Source: Diplonema papillatum (taxonomy: Eukaryota > Euglenozoa > Diplonemea > Diplonemida > Diplonemidae). Taken from it: 64,000 nt of DNA. The translations under genes and the position numbers were made by a program. Of this stretch, positions 20,596 to 32,378 are shown piece after piece (within the stretch, counting starts at the first letter, position 1; every line of letters begins with the position of its first letter). Where the stretch lies: NCBI GenBank assembly GCA_030068145.1, contig JAPJBO010000413.1, positions 62,001-126,000 on the forward strand, given 5' to 3'. The notes below the pieces were generated by a model. The model was not told the origin of the DNA. It saw only the letters and a program-made list of their open reading frames with translations, and ran no database searches.

Positions 20596-22094
20596 GAGTG
20601 TTAGGTATTCGTCGGATATGTTAATCTTCAAAGATCTGCGATCTTATACGACAAAATCCGCTCCACGGGCCACCGGACGAGTTGGGGAGAAAGTCGCCGA
20701 GGAACACCTATATTGGGGGGTGGCGTTCGGCGTCCGCTTATTTCGACCCATGTCTCTCACATGCATGTAGATTGGGCATTGCAGTATCCGCAAACCCAGG
20801 TATGCGGGTAACGGGGTTGATTGTCTGCAGCACTGGGTGACTTCAATCGCGCTGCGACTTATGCGGCTTCTTGTACCAACCGTTTCCTATTTTTCTTAAA
20901 TGGAGAAGCACATCTGGCGCCTGGTTTCCCAGCAGAAGGGAAGGCGGAAGAGACGTGCGAACATCTGCTGCGGTTTAACGAAGCTGTTTCACCCTCAAAA
21001 GCCGGCATGTACCCCTGGTCCGCAAGCCACCGCTTTTCTTGCAACGGTGGTGCTTTTTTGTCGGCCAAATGACGACGCTCAAAAAAGTGAACCTGTGCCT
21101 TAGTCTCATCTTTCAGGTACGGGTGTGCATGCTTGCTCTAGCCAGACGCCAGCATCTGGCAAGCTTCATCAAAACACCGCCGGAGGTTTCCCTCTGCTCT
21201 GCCCTGCGAGGTTTCGTGATTGGCTGTTCTTGGCTTGTGCGGACGTGTCCTGTCGCTTTGTCTTTGGATTTCGTCTCCGATTGCTTGGTCCCAATCCCGG
21301 TCTGCTTTGGGAGTCACTAAGGGAGTTGATGCACCACGAAAGTCGTTAAGAGTTTGGATTAGAATGCAAAGAATCTCTGGCGATAATCTGCATCAAGCAT
21401 AGATGTCAACCTTTTCGCAACGTGACTCCGGAAGGTCACTCTTTGCGCTTTTCGCGTTGCAACTCGGATCGCGGTACTACGATTTACAACCTGCTCTCGA
21501 CATTCCTCCAAAAATCGAAGAGAAAATAAGCAAGCATGGATACAAAGCCCCGAGGCATCAGAACGACAGAAGCCGTCGATACGGGCGAAGAATAAGAGAG
21601 ACCTTGTTTGATTTTATTTGTGCGCACTAGCGGAACTCACCTGCTTTTGTAAGTTTCATGTAGTACACTGCCAACTACTAATTCTTAGTACCAACAATGC
21701 ATTTGTTGTCACAGTGCAAACCACCACAAGACCCTACTAGCACGGTTCGACGGCGTACAGTCCACTTGAAACGAACCACGCAGCAGCACGTTCCGAAAAA
21801 GAAGCCGCGGAACTCTGCAGTTCTACGGCTCAGGATTGCAGGAGTCCGACAGTATAACGTATCGTATAGCCGGGCCGACCTCCGTTTGGTGAGAAAAAGC
21901 GAAGAATGTCCCCGGTGTACGGGTTTCCATGGGCAAGGGTTGACTAAAAGAGCAACAAAGAGTGACAGTTGCGGAGGTAGGTCACCCTAGACATAGTGGT
22001 CAAACAATTCGCATACGATAATAATTATCGCATTATCGCACAAAAGTACGTGCGCTCGGCTAAGGCCGGCGCGTGGCGAGACTGGAGGCAGCAG
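20596..22094. other. no clear gene; two weak plus-strand ORFs
   Basis: 21403-21630 (75 codons) and 21697-21990 (97 codons, basic, with one CPRCTGFHG motif) have protein-like composition but no recognised family. ATTATCGC/GCGATAAT motifs occur near 22015-22040. Confidence 0.3.
21350..21393 (+). repeat. 36-bp dispersed motif, copy 2
   Basis: Reads TTTGGATTAGAATGCAAAG then AATCTCTGGCGATAATCTGC. Confidence 0.65.
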
Positions 22095-22514
22095 TTAAAG
22101 TTCGGGGAACAGTAAAGTTCGGGCGAAGCTAAGTTCGGGCAATGCTGGTGAAGCTAAGTTCGAGTGATGCTAAGTTCGGGCGTTGCTAAGCGCTCAGGCT
22201 GCGCTGGTACTAAAAAACAGTTCGGGCACGAAGCGAAGTTCGGCCAGGGTAGTAAAGTCCGGGTGAAGCCAAGGTCGGTGCTCGTGCCCGGGGGGGGACA
22301 CCCCCCACGGACCCCCCCCGACCCACCGAGTGCGGGAAAAGTTTGGCGCTGGTACCCGGGTGGGCGCCCCCCCCGCCGCCCCCCGGCGGGGCAAAAGTTC
22401 GGGCGCAGCTAAGTTCTGGTGAAGCTCAGTTCGGACGATAATAAGTTCGAGTGATGCTAAGTTCGGGCGGAGCTAAGTTCTGGTGAAGCAAAGTTCGGGC
22501 GCAGCTGAGTTCGG
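22095..22514. repeat. degenerate edge of the 16-bp minisatellite with a G/C hairpin patch
   Basis: Scattered copies of AAGTTCGGGCGAAGC and variants. At 22280-22395 there are runs of G and C able to pair (for example GGGGGGGACACCCCCC and CCCCGCCGCCCCCCGGCGGG). Confidence 0.7.
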
Positions 22515-23450
22515 GCGAAGCAACGCTCGGGCGAAGCAACGCTCGGGCGAAGCAACGCTCGGGCGAAGCAACGCTCGGGCGAAGCAACGCTCGGGCGAAG
22601 CAACGCTCGGGCGAAGCAACGCTCGGGCGAAGCAACGCTCGGGCGAAGCAACGCTCGGGCGAAGCAACGCTCGGGCGAAGCAACGCTCGGGCGAAGCAAC
22701 GCTCGGGCGAAGCAACGCTCGGGCGAAGCAACGCTCGGGCGAAGCAACGCTCGGGCGAAGCAACGCTCGGGCGAAGCAACGCTCGGGCGAAGCAACGCTC
22801 GGGCGAAGCAACGCTCGGGCGAAGCAACGCTCGGGCGAAGCAACGCTCGGGCGAAGCAACGCTCGGGCGAAGCAACGCTCGGGCGAAGCAACGCTCGGGC
22901 GAAGCAACGCTCGGGCGAAGCAACGCTCGGGCGAAGCAACGCTCGGGCGAAGCAACGCTCGGGCGAAGCAACGCTCGGGCGAAGCAACGCTCGGGCGAAG
23001 CAACGCTCGGGCGAAGCAACGCTCGGGCGAAGCAACGCTCGGGCGAAGCAACGCTCGGGCGAAGCAACGCTCGGGCGAAGCAACGCTCGGGCGAAGCAAC
23101 GCTCGGGCGAAGCAACGCTCGGGCGAAGCAACGCTCGGGCGAAGCAACGCTCGGGCGAAGCAACGCTCGGGCGAAGCAACGCTCGGGCGAAGCAACGCTC
23201 GGGCGAAGCAACGCTCGGGCGAAGCAACGCTCGGGCGAAGCAACGCTCGGGCGAAGCAACGCTCGAGCGAAGCAACGCTCGGGCGAAGCAACGCTCGGGC
23301 GAAGCAACGCTCGGGCGAAGCAACGCTCGGGCGAAGCAACGCTCGGGCGAAGCAACGCTCGAGCGAAGCAACGCTCGAGCGAAGCAACGCTCGGGCGAAG
23401 CAACGCTCGGGCGAAGCAACGCTCGGGCGAAGCAACGCTCGGGCGAAGCT
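22515..23450. repeat. 16-bp minisatellite, ~58 units
   Basis: Near-perfect tandem copies of GAAGCAACGCTCGGGC; rare variants change CTCGGGC to CTCGAGC, clustered toward the right end. The unit has no stop codon on either strand, so the three frames it opens (16-residue periodicity) are not genes. Confidence 0.97.
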
Positions 23451-23624
23451 AAGTTCTGGCGAAGCAAAGTTCGGGCGATGCTAAATTCTGGTACGGGGGC
23501 AGCTGAGTTCGGACGAAGCAAAAATCGCGCGAAGCTGAGTTCTGGTGAAGCAAAGTTCGGTTCTCGTAGCAAGTTTGGCCTGTGATGGCAAGCTCGGCCG
23601 CCCGACTCCGTTTCCCGGGGTGAC

Positions 23625-23925
23625 CCAAATACCGCGAGATACTGAGAAACTCCGCCAAAAACGCAATTTTCGGGCACATTTGACCCCGAAACGCAACAAA
23701 CCTCGAAAACAATCTTCGACCGGAAAAATGTCAAGGGCGGGATTCGAACCCGGGCCTACCGGCCTGAAGCTCACTCTGCCACCCGTTTGCATTTTAGCAG
23801 GGGAAAAAAAAGCTTGCCCCGCACTATTAGCTAGTCCAAAAAACAATACACTTTTTCATAGACAAAAGCCGGGTTGGCTCGAATAGAGGCAATTCACATT
23901 GCATGTTCATAGGACCTCCAGTCTC
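23625..23925 (-). mobile_element. SINE-like repeat with tRNA-like centre, copy 1
   Basis: On the minus strand, GGTCCTATGAACATGCAATG opens the unit, then a T-rich stretch, then a tRNA-like segment with an A-box-like GGTGGCAGAGTGAGC and a perfect B box GGTTCGAATCC (23735-23800), then a tail with GTTTTCGAGGTTTGTTGCG and TGTGCCCGAAAATTGCG. Same order at 46880-47175. Confidence 0.65.
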
Positions 23926-24171
23926 GAATTATCGCATATAATCGTCTTGTTGCGTTAGTGGGGAGTCATTTGCAAGCAAATGAGTACCACACTATATAGG
24001 CATGCGATAATATGCGATAATTCATAACACTGTATTTGTACAGAGGATGTACCCCTGTAGGGGTGGGTTCCGGGGGAAAGTTTGTGATAGCAAGAGTGCT
24101 ACGAGAACCTGTCCTTTCTGGCAACCACATCCGGATTCCATTGCGCCCCAATCCCGCCAGCCCAGTAGATC

Positions 24172-24740
24172 GTGCCAGCTGATACTACGACAGATGAAGT
24201 TGTTCAGATGCTCCCCAGACGCAAGAAGCATACGGGGGCCTTCAGAAGACAACAGGACCATGAGCAGCTTGCACAAGCTTTTAGAGGTTGTCCCACCGCC
24301 GTAGGCCGTGCAGTTGCAAGGAAGAAGAGAGCCCGCAGCGCTACACAGCGATCCCGCGAGGCGAGCTCACCCGCCAGCCAGAGATTGGCATTGCAAGAAG
24401 CATCTGTCTGTCGTCGGGTTGCTGACGATGGTCTCGGCTATGAGTAGGGTACGGAAGTGGGCGCGAAGTCATGGATATGTCAGGCGGCGCCCTACCAGTG
24501 CAAGGGTTGTTCGGTGGACGACTTCCAGATGAAGCAGGAGAAAATACAAGGAACTGTGAGAGCGTGATAGACACCCACAACGTACCGAAGCTTCTGCACA
24601 CTATGTTGATCACAACATTTTCTACACACCAGCCACCACCAACCAAGGCGGCTCGCGCAAGAAGGGATCGAGCCACAGCAGTTGTCAAGCTAGGTGACAC
24701 TGGTAGTGGTCGGATGTCAGTTGTCGAAGCGTCACGGTAG
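24172..24740 (+). other. weak coding signal in shifting plus-strand frames
   Basis: 24172-24447 (basic, helical composition) and 24471-24740 have protein-like composition in different frames. They could be exons or a decayed ORF; no family recognised. Confidence 0.2.
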
Positions 24741-24812
24741 CATGGCGGATGACCGACGCATTCTAGAGAGTGTACGCGAGTGAGAAAGGCTCACAACGAG
24801 CTCCGCGGACTC

Positions 24813-25074
24813 GTTTTTTTTCTTTTCCAGTTGACAACTTGTGTCAGACTAGCCCACCCGGGGGTGGTTGATTCCTTCAGGCAGAGTCTCCCCGTCCTGA
24901 GCTTTGTTTGGGTCCAAGATGATGGGCGCCCTTCGGCTATTTATTTCTCTTTCCCTCTTTCTCATACTTTTCATTTTATTGGGTTGCGTCTTCCCTCACT
25001 CTTAGCGTCTTAAAAGGTCCTTTTGATGCCGAAACCAAATGGAAATAATATAAAGGAAAAGAAAAATCCCTCTT
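24813..25074 (+). repeat. dispersed repeat family A, copy 2
   Basis: Same orientation and order as 860-1127. It ends exactly where the MITE at 25075 begins. Confidence 0.75.
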
Positions 25075-25351
25075 TAGTACAGCAAACACTTACATGAAGG
25101 TGGTTTTCTCACTTTCTGCGCCTGTCAAGCCATCCTGCCTCGCTCCGGGTCCCCCAAAGAAGTCTGCGATAATGTGCGATAATCGTGCGGTAATCATTAT
25201 CGCACATGCGATAATGTGCGATAATACGCGATAATACGCGAGAAGATGCAAAATCGTGCGATACTGCGGATGAAAAAGCGATAATTGGCACCAAAATCCC
25301 AAATGCGAGAGGGGTGAGCAAACCACCTTCATGTAAGTGTTTGCTGTACTA
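25075..25351. mobile_element. MITE, 277 bp, ~37-bp terminal inverted repeats
   Basis: Left 25075-25112 and right 25313-25351 are inverted copies with one mismatch (TACAGCAAACACTTACATGA...). A flanking TA on each side fits a TA target duplication. The interior is built from GCGATAAT/ATTATCGC repeats that can fold back. No coding capacity. Confidence 0.75.
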
Positions 25352-25624
25352 CAGACCGACTTACTTCACTAGTTGGTGCATCGAGATGCCCTGGCAGACG
25401 TGCTCAGCCCAGGCAGGGCTGGACCGAGTGGGCTGGTAACAACGGGCAGACCAACAGTGCGCGTTCTGCAGGGGTTCTTGGGGAGGATGTATGCGAGTTC
25501 CAAAAGCAGCACGTGGGACGGAATCTGCAAGTTTGAAGACAACGCACGAAACTGCGGGATGCATCTTTTTTCCTCACACGGACTGGCTGGTGTGAGTTGT
25601 GTCGGCAGCGCACCGAGCTTGCGG

Positions 25625-27448
25625 TCAGCTGTCGTCGTCATAAACATGGGGAGTGACGAGAGGAAGTCGCGTGGTCGCAACGTCGGGTGAACTCTTGAGC
25701 CATTCGACAAGTCGCCGAGCCGCAGGCTGCTGCTCTGAATCGATCTTTGTCGCCAATAGACTGTCCTTCTCCTCTTGCTGTCCCTTCAGGTACGCAACGG
25801 TGAGCGTGTTCATGAAATTGACCTGCATCATTCCGGGAGACTGCACTGTGTACATCCACTCCGCGCCTTCTTCCCCTTGATTCACACGTTTGACGTTCCA
25901 CAGTATCAAGGGAAGAGACGTCAGCCCCTTGCAGTAGGTGAGCTTTTCAGGCACGGCAACCACCTCATACGCAGTTATCACATCTTTCGCCACGGTGGTG
26001 TCAATCAGCAGTCTGATCTCCCAGTCCCTGGCTACAGAAACGATGGTGTGAGCCAGCGAGTAGACTTGGCCGACTATGTTGTACCTTCTGAGAGTCTCCG
26101 TCCCCACGTTTCCACAGAGGGCCTCACCACTTGAAACACCACAATGTGTCGTGATGTGTGACTTCTGCAAACCAACGCCTATCTCGTAAGCTGCCAATAC
26201 CGACATGTGCCGATGACTGGTGCAATGACGTGACGCATTCCACGAGCACGCAACGTGATCTCCCATGAATAGGTCGACAATACCCTTTGAATTGCTCACG
26301 GATTTGATTGTCAGAGAGAGAAGTGTCCTCTGAAGGCACGCGATGTCTCTTCTCGAGTCGTTGTCGGCGACTCTTTTTTCGTCGTCGTCCCACGTACTCG
26401 ACAGTCCGTCGTGAAGCCCTCGCACGTTGAGCGCTGCAATCGAAACAGTTCGACGTATATACTCGTCATGGCAGGAATGGCGGTGACGAAGGTCGACGGA
26501 TGGCCTGGAAGATGAGAGATCGATGTAGAACCATTGATGTTCGCTTGCGGGACTTTTCGGGCTGTCGTTGCTGTCGTCTTCTGCGTACAGAAAGCAAGAC
26601 TGTGGGAGGAACGGTTCGTACCGCTTCAGGTTGGAAAGCAGATTCGACAGAACCGCGACGAATTCTTCGGAAATTTCCGTTTGGTCGCCGTCGCCGCGCT
26701 CTGAACACTTCTGCAGCAGCGTCTCGGCCTCGGCAAGCTGGAACTGAACCAACAGCTCGGAAACATTCGTTGCGGCTTCAATGCTCTTCTGCATCCTGTC
26801 TTTCTCAGCGTGCAGCTTCTGAGCGAAGCTTTGAGTGATGAAAAAATCGACGACGAACACAAACGATGCCAGCATAAACGAGGTCGCGCCTGCATCCGCT
26901 GATGTCTTGCACGGCGGCCGGCTGCATTCGCATCTCGCCGTGCGAACGCTGTACGGATTAGTCAGTGCAACATCGTACAACCCAAACCTGAACACCGCCT
27001 CGGTCTCAGCAACGAGCAGCCAGACGACCCCTGCGGCTACAAGGCAAGTGCTAAACTTCGAAGGCAACTTGCATACCAACGCAATATCTGTAAGCAACAC
27101 GAGAAAGGGCCAAGGTCGATCCATCATCGCGGAGGTGTAATCAAGGTCCGCGAGGAACAAGGTAAGCGTAGCGCCGATCATCCACGAGCACATATTCAGA
27201 TCACTCGCGTGTTTCTGGTAGAAGACAAGTATTAAGTGGCAACCAGTCCACACGCCAAGCAAAATACACCCGTAGAAGATCAAATCCTGGTCCCCGTCAG
27301 ACAGCCGCTGGATGGCAATTAAGGCTACCACAACAAGTAGAGCCAGCAGGTAACTCGGGTAAATTAGCTTTCGAAGTCTTTGGACGTCGGTATCATCAGG
27401 CATCGAAATGCAACGGCGAAGCGGCTCGAACAGCCGCGCGACGCCCAT
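25625..27448 (-). CDS. six-TM protein with degenerate class III cyclase domain, copy 1 (607 aa)
   Basis: The start is the ATG at 27448 (MGVARLFEPLRR), matching the paralogue at 35220; an upstream in-frame ATG at 27589 adds sequence not shared with the others. N-terminal ~205 residues: six hydrophobic segments; then a helical linker (FAQKLHAEKDRMQKSIEAA); a Ser/Asp-rich spacer; and a C-terminal cyclase-homology domain (VSIAALNVRGLH, FMGDHVACSW, HCGVSSGEALCGNVGTETLR, VGQVYSLAHTI). Class III cyclases make cAMP/cGMP, but key residues are replaced as in the other copies (see 33334-35220), so catalysis is not expected. No introns. The 5' flank differs from that of copies at 35220 and 46859. The C-terminus ends shortly after VTPHVYDDDS. 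Confidence 0.8.
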   Translation of the reverse strand: MGVARLFEPLRRCISMPDDTDVQRLRKLIYPSYLLALLVVVALIAIQRLSDGDQDLIFYGCILLGVWTGCHLILVFYQKHASDLNMCSWMIGATLTLFLADLDYTSAMMDRPWPFLVLLTDIALVCKLPSKFSTCLVAAGVVWLLVAETEAVFRFGLYDVALTNPYSVRTARCECSRPPCKTSADAGATSFMLASFVFVVDFFITQSFAQKLHAEKDRMQKSIEAATNVSELLVQFQLAEAETLLQKCSERGDGDQTEISEEFVAVLSNLLSNLKRYEPFLPQSCFLYAEDDSNDSPKSPASEHQWFYIDLSSSRPSVDLRHRHSCHDEYIRRTVSIAALNVRGLHDGLSSTWDDDEKRVADNDSRRDIACLQRTLLSLTIKSVSNSKGIVDLFMGDHVACSWNASRHCTSHRHMSVLAAYEIGVGLQKSHITTHCGVSSGEALCGNVGTETLRRYNIVGQVYSLAHTIVSVARDWEIRLLIDTTVAKDVITAYEVVAVPEKLTYCKGLTSLPLILWNVKRVNQGEEGAEWMYTVQSPGMMQVNFMNTLTVAYLKGQQEEKDSLLATKIDSEQQPAARRLVEWLKSSPDVATTRLPLVTPHVYDDDS

Positions 27449-28502
27449 TTCCTTTGATATTATGTGCTTCCGGCAGGGTTTCCTCCCCCCCGAGAATCTG
27501 GATTTTGCGGGGGGAAACGTGAAATTGTGCTGCAGCAAAAAGACCCCCCCTGCCCTGTGCTTACTTCGAGCGCGTGTTGCCTGCAGCACATTTACCTCCT
27601 TTGATATAGGACTCGCTGCGCTGGTGGGGAGTCATGGGTATGCTGATGAGCACCACACGATGATTACCTCCTTTGATACTGATGAGTTCTTTTGAGTACG
27701 TGAACCACATGCACTCAGCATCAATCAGCAAGGTGAGGCGAAAATTCATTTTATCAGAGACAACCCCACAGTAGAGGAAGTGGAGAACAAACTTCGGAAA
27801 TGATGCTGCATCGGAAAGATACGAAGGCAGGGGGCTGGTCTGCTTGTTCTAGGCTCCTCGGTCCCGGTGGTTATTGCGGCTATCGGTGGGTTGCTGTCAG
27901 GTATTCGCGCCGTTGCGTCAAAGGAGGTTGGTTCTCTGGTTGACCGTGTATTCCGATGCAGAGCTCAAGGAGGCTTTGGCAAACAGTGGTTCCCGTTTGC
28001 CAAGTGTGTGCGGGTGCAGATCAGCGCTGCAGGGTGGCAAGAAGCGGTCCGGCAGTGGAACTGCACTTTCAGTCTCACCATACTTATGTTGTGGTGCTGA
28101 TTTTGACTTGGCGGGTCCCTGGTCTGGGCTAGCTCGGCGGGGAAAACCTCCTTCGGCAGGGATTCTTAGAGCATTCAACGGCATCCTGATTTTTTGTACT
28201 TCATCGTTTTCAGACGAGCCGACGCCCCAGCTCACAGTCACGGCTCGCGGACCGCAGGGGAGCCCAAGTATTGCGGTACCACACGAGTGCTGGAGCAAGA
28301 GCAGAACATATGTGATGTTTCGGCCCACTTGGTCAGCGTACAGCTGTGACGGGAGAACACGTTCATCATCAGTACAGTCTCCTGGGTGGGCGCTCAAGAG
28401 GTTCGAACGCGCAATGCGGCAGAAGACTCCGCATCTATTGATACCCGTGACGAATCATTGTGGACGCTCGCCAAAAAAGCCACAAAACTAAAACAAAAAT
28501 GA
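27449..28502. other. no gene recognised
   Basis: Contains G/C runs (27480-27560) and a CAGCACATTTACCTCCTTTGAT piece (27585-27607) shared with repeat family D. The 27625-27660 stretch resembles 23965-23995 (GTGGGGAGTCAT, GAGYACCACAC). Confidence 0.4.
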
Positions 28503-28665
28503 AATGAAGCTGCCCCTAAAAAAGGGGCACAAGGAAAATCGAAGAAGCGCCAGCCATTGAACACAAGCTGCCTGCAATCGGAAGAGAGCAGATGCTTGGC
28601 CGTGTATGCGACGAGAGGAGGCGAATGGTCAATGTGTACGCGTGTCCTTTGCACGGGGATGAAGA
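28503..28665 (+). repeat. dispersed repeat family C, copy 1
   Basis: Shares GAAGCTGCC, CACAAGCTG, GCAATCGGAAGAG, GCAGA and CTTGGC in the same order as 31163-31330 and 36393-36580. Confidence 0.6.
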
Positions 28666-29435
28666 GCTGAGTTGCTTTGTTTCATTCGGGTACCTTTTCA
28701 TTGTTACTCTGCTTGTGCCTTGAGATATCGAGATCTGTTGAGCACAACAATAATATGGAGTACATGCACTCTGCCGGCGTCTTTTTAACAATCGATACAA
28801 ACACGGGTACTTACACGCGTATCATGACCGGCAACAAAAGCCCTGGTTTTCCACGGAAAAGCGACCCTCAATCGATGCGCAGGTCCTGCCGGAGGAAGGG
28901 CGCGCAAAAGCCTTCTTCGCGAAAGTAGGCATCGCGTAGAATGACTACAGAGCTAAAAGCGGTGGTTGCCAAACAGGTCGAATCGGTAGGTACGTCATCT
29001 TTGGGCAAAGCGAAAAAACTGCTACTCGGACGTCGAACGGGAACTATTGAACACTCCGCAAATGCAGAGATACGATCCTGCCTTATGCGCACCACTTGTG
29101 CAGAAAGGTGCCAGATTGTGTGACGCCAAGCGTCTGTAGGAGTGGAGGAACGCAGACGACGCACTTGAGTGAAGCGAAGGATATCTGACATAATATGCTG
29201 AGCCAAACAAAGTTAGAGAAAAATTGGACGGCTTCTCCACGACTTCTCTTTCTTCGTGTGTAGACGTTCTAGACGATCGTAAATCATGTCTATACGTGGG
29301 CTCGCTTTATACACGTCCTGACGAACACGGATGATGCAGAAAACCTTGGTACACACTGGATACCCGGGACTGCGCTATCGCCTTGCTACACTTTTCACAC
29401 ATGGTTCATTAGCACATTATCGCGGCAGGGTTTTT
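28666..29435. other. no clear gene; one weak 60-codon ORF
   Basis: 28941-29123 on the plus strand (MTTELKAVVAKQVESVGTSS...) has plausible composition but no recognised family. Confidence 0.25.
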
Positions 29436-30986
29436 CTATTCTGCGTTCTTCTTCCGTCGTGGGTTCGAATAAAATGGGGAAGATTGACTGGCTCGTATGC
29501 TCTGTGTCGCAGCGCTCCAATTCTGCGGACGGCTATCATCGTAAAAATGGGGAGTAATGAGAGGCAGCCGCGTGGTCGCAATCTCGGGTGAAGTCCTGAG
29601 CCATTCAATAAATCGCCGAGCCGCAGGCTGCTGCTGTGGATCCATCTGTGTCGCCAATAGATATTCCTTTTCTTGCCGTCCTTTCAAGTCTTCAACGGCG
29701 AATAGATTATCCTTCTCCTCTTGCTGTCCCTTTAGATAAGCAAGGGTGAGCGTGTTCATGAGATTGACCTGCATCATTCCGGGAAACTGCACTGAGTACA
29801 TCCACTCTTCACCTTCTTCTCCTTGGTTTGCACATTCGACCTTCCACAGTATCAAGGGAAGAGACGTCAGTCCCTTGCAGTAGGTGAGCTTTTCAGGCAC
29901 GGCAACCACCTCATACGCAGTCATCACATCTTTCGCCACGGTGGTGTAAATCAGCAACCTGATCTCCCAGTCCCTGGCTACAGAAGCGATGGTGTGAGCC
30001 AGCGAGTAGACTGGGCCGACTATGTTGTACCTCCTGAGAGTCTCCGTCCCCACGTTTCCACAGAGGGCCTGACCACTTGAAACACCACAATGTGTCATGA
30101 CGTGTGTCTTCCGCAAACCAACGCCTATCTCGTAAGCTGCCAATACCGACATGTTCCGATGACTGACGCATGGACGTGACGCATTCCACGAACACGCAAC
30201 AAGATCTCCCATGAAGAAGTCGACAATACCCTTTGAATTGCTCACGGACTGGACTGTCAAGGAGAGGAGCGCCCTTTGAAGTCGCGCGACATCTCGTCTC
30301 GAGTCGTTGTCGGCGGCTTTCGTGTCGTTGTTCCACGTACGTGATTCGAGCAATCCGTGAAGCCCTCGCACGTTGAGCGCTACAATCGAGACAGTTCGAA
30401 GGATGTACTCGTTACTGACGGAATGGCGGTGACGAAGGTCCACACCTGAAGTGAGGCTGGATATCGAGGGGCTGCATTGATGTTCGCTTGTAAGACTCTT
30501 CGGGCTGTCGCTGCTGTCGTCTTCTGCGTACATGAAGCAAGACTGTGGGAGGAACGGTTCGTACCGCTTCAGATTGGACAGCAGATTCGACAAAACCGCG
30601 ACGAATTCTTCAGGTATTTCCGATTGGTTCCCGCACGCATCGTCGCCGCGCTCTGAACACTTCTGCAGCAGCGTCTCAGCCTCAGCAAGCTGGAACTGAA
30701 CCAGCAGCTCGGAAACATCCCTTGCGGCTTCGATGCTCGTCTGCATCTTCTCCTTCTGAGCATGCAGCTTCTGAGCGAAGCTTCGAGTGATCAAAAAGTC
30801 GATGACGAACACTAACATCGCCAGCAGAAATGAGGTCGCGCTTTCGTCCACCGATTTCTTGCACGGCGGCCGGCTGCAGTCGCATCTCGCCCTGCGAGCG
30901 CTGTACGGATCAGTGAGTGCAACATCGTACAACCCAAACCTGAACACCGCCTCGGTCTCAGCAACAAACAACCAAACAACCCCAAC
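29436..30986 (-). pseudogene. 5'-truncated copy 2 of the six-TM pseudocyclase gene
   Basis: Similarity to the full-length copies starts at VGVVWLFVAETEAVF (in TM5) and runs to the C-terminus, so TM1-TM4 are missing. The open frame continues upstream to 31232 through unrelated DNA containing short ATTGTGAAGTAAG/ATTGTGAATTAAG tandem repeats (30990-31055), which mark the junction. The C-terminal region has a 15-residue duplication (LKGQQEEKDNLF / LKGRQEKEYLL) and a tail unlike the other copies. The cyclase domain carries the same substitutions as its paralogues. Missing membrane segments make a working protein unlikely. Confidence 0.75.
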
Positions 30987-31162
30987 GATTGTGAAGTAAG
31001 ATTGTGAATTAAGATTGTGAATTAAGATTGTGAAGTAAGATTGTGAATTAAGATTGCAGGCCGGCGAGAACCTCACGAGACCGTTCCGCTTTACTCCACT
31101 TGAGAACACCTGTGAGAAAACGAAGAGGGGGCTCACGAAAACAAGGGGTGCCTTTTCAACGA

Positions 31163-31330
31163 AAAAGAAGCTGCCTCTATAATAAGAGGAAAGGGCGAGA
31201 AGAATGTAAGACGTGGCGGCACTTGTGCGCAAGCTGATTGCGATCGGAAGAGGGCAGAAGCTTGGCGGGTAAACAGCGTGTGAGAGAGAAGAGATGTGAA
31301 AACGGGGGTTTTGCCCAGGGAGGTTTTCAT
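31163..31330 (+). repeat. dispersed repeat family C, copy 2
   Basis: Same order of blocks as 36393-36580 (GCGATCGGAAGAGGGCAGAA, AAACAGCGTGT), here upstream of the truncated cyclase copy. Confidence 0.65.
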
Positions 31331-31744
31331 GTTATTCTCGTGCGTCTTGACCATGGATAAGTGCGCACCAACCTTCCAAACGGTAACGGTACAGGCGTAC
31401 GCGTACCAAGAAATGCATGCAAGTTGGAGAATTCAGGTTCCACAGCTGTAGAAGCACAAGATTCCATTGCCTGCACAAGCACGGTCAGCGGCCGAGAGGA
31501 CTGTCAGTTTGGTTGAGGCAGCCGAGCAGACTACACGGTACGGACGTCCGGGCTGTGACCAACGGCAGCATCGATGACGAACAAGACAAGACACCTGGCT
31601 ATACAATGCGTTGCTCAGGGTAGTCACTAATGCAACAAATGTACGACACCTGGCGGCCGTGGACCTGAAGAGTGTGGGCATGTCGACTACGACAACGGCG
31701 GTAATGGAAAGATATGCTTTGAAATCGTGAAATCCCAGCCCCCG

Positions 31745-31862
31745 AAACTAAACCCAGATTTACCTGCGTTTCGTGTGGGCTACAGCACCCTGATCTCCAT
31801 GAGATTTCGCAACTGGCAGCCTCCTCAAGTATTTCCTACAAAGCAGGTGCGTATATACAAAA
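31745..31862 (+). repeat. dispersed repeat family D, partial copy
   Basis: Matches the right ~115 bp of 61455-61665 and 54187-54400 (TTTCGTGTGGGCTACAGCAC, CAACTGGCAG, TTTCCTACAAAGCAGGTGC). Confidence 0.7.
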
Positions 31863-32378
31863 AAAAAAGCAAAAGATATCAGGACAGAGACCACTAAGGC
31901 TATCATAAGTCCGCACACGACGTGTGTAAACCCTGTTTTGAGCGATTTAGCAGAGCACGCTGCCATCCGACACTTTTTGATACATACAAGCAAGCTTGTT
32001 ACCATAAGAAAGCGGCAATTGATAGCAGGACCGAGACCACTACTCGTGAGTCCATCAGAAGTCAAGGTGGGGTCGATCAGAAGTCAGTGACGGAACAATA
32101 TACCCTTGATAGTGTCGCCAGTCCCGGAAAACGGCAGAGCCCGAACCTACAGACAAGAAAATTCGCAGGTTTCGTTCTCTGCCGGGGGTTTGCACGAAAT
32201 CAGCTGTCCAGTTGCTTGTTGCGTTGGTTGAGGTTGAGGGGACTGGAAGGCTTTCGAGGATTGCAGATGGTGTGAAAGTTGACCATCTCATCGAACCGGC
32301 GCAAAGTGCCAGTTACAATCGGACAAGAAAATGATATGTATGCGTTTGGTGTGCGCGTAAGCGCTTTCATCCCGTGAT

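Noticed and set aside
17047..20770. Very long open frames (up to ~1190 codons) on both strands
   Set aside because: They are translations of the 41-bp minisatellite, open in several frames at once because the unit lacks stops and is not a multiple of 3.
22515..23450. CRISPR-like array
   Set aside because: Pure head-to-tail 16-bp tandem repeat without spacers, in a eukaryotic genome. The same applies to 47515-47822 and 17229-20515.
22426..23734. 320-425-codon frames with a 16-residue repeat on both strands
   Set aside because: Artefact of the 16-bp minisatellite; same period in three frames, no unique sequence of note.
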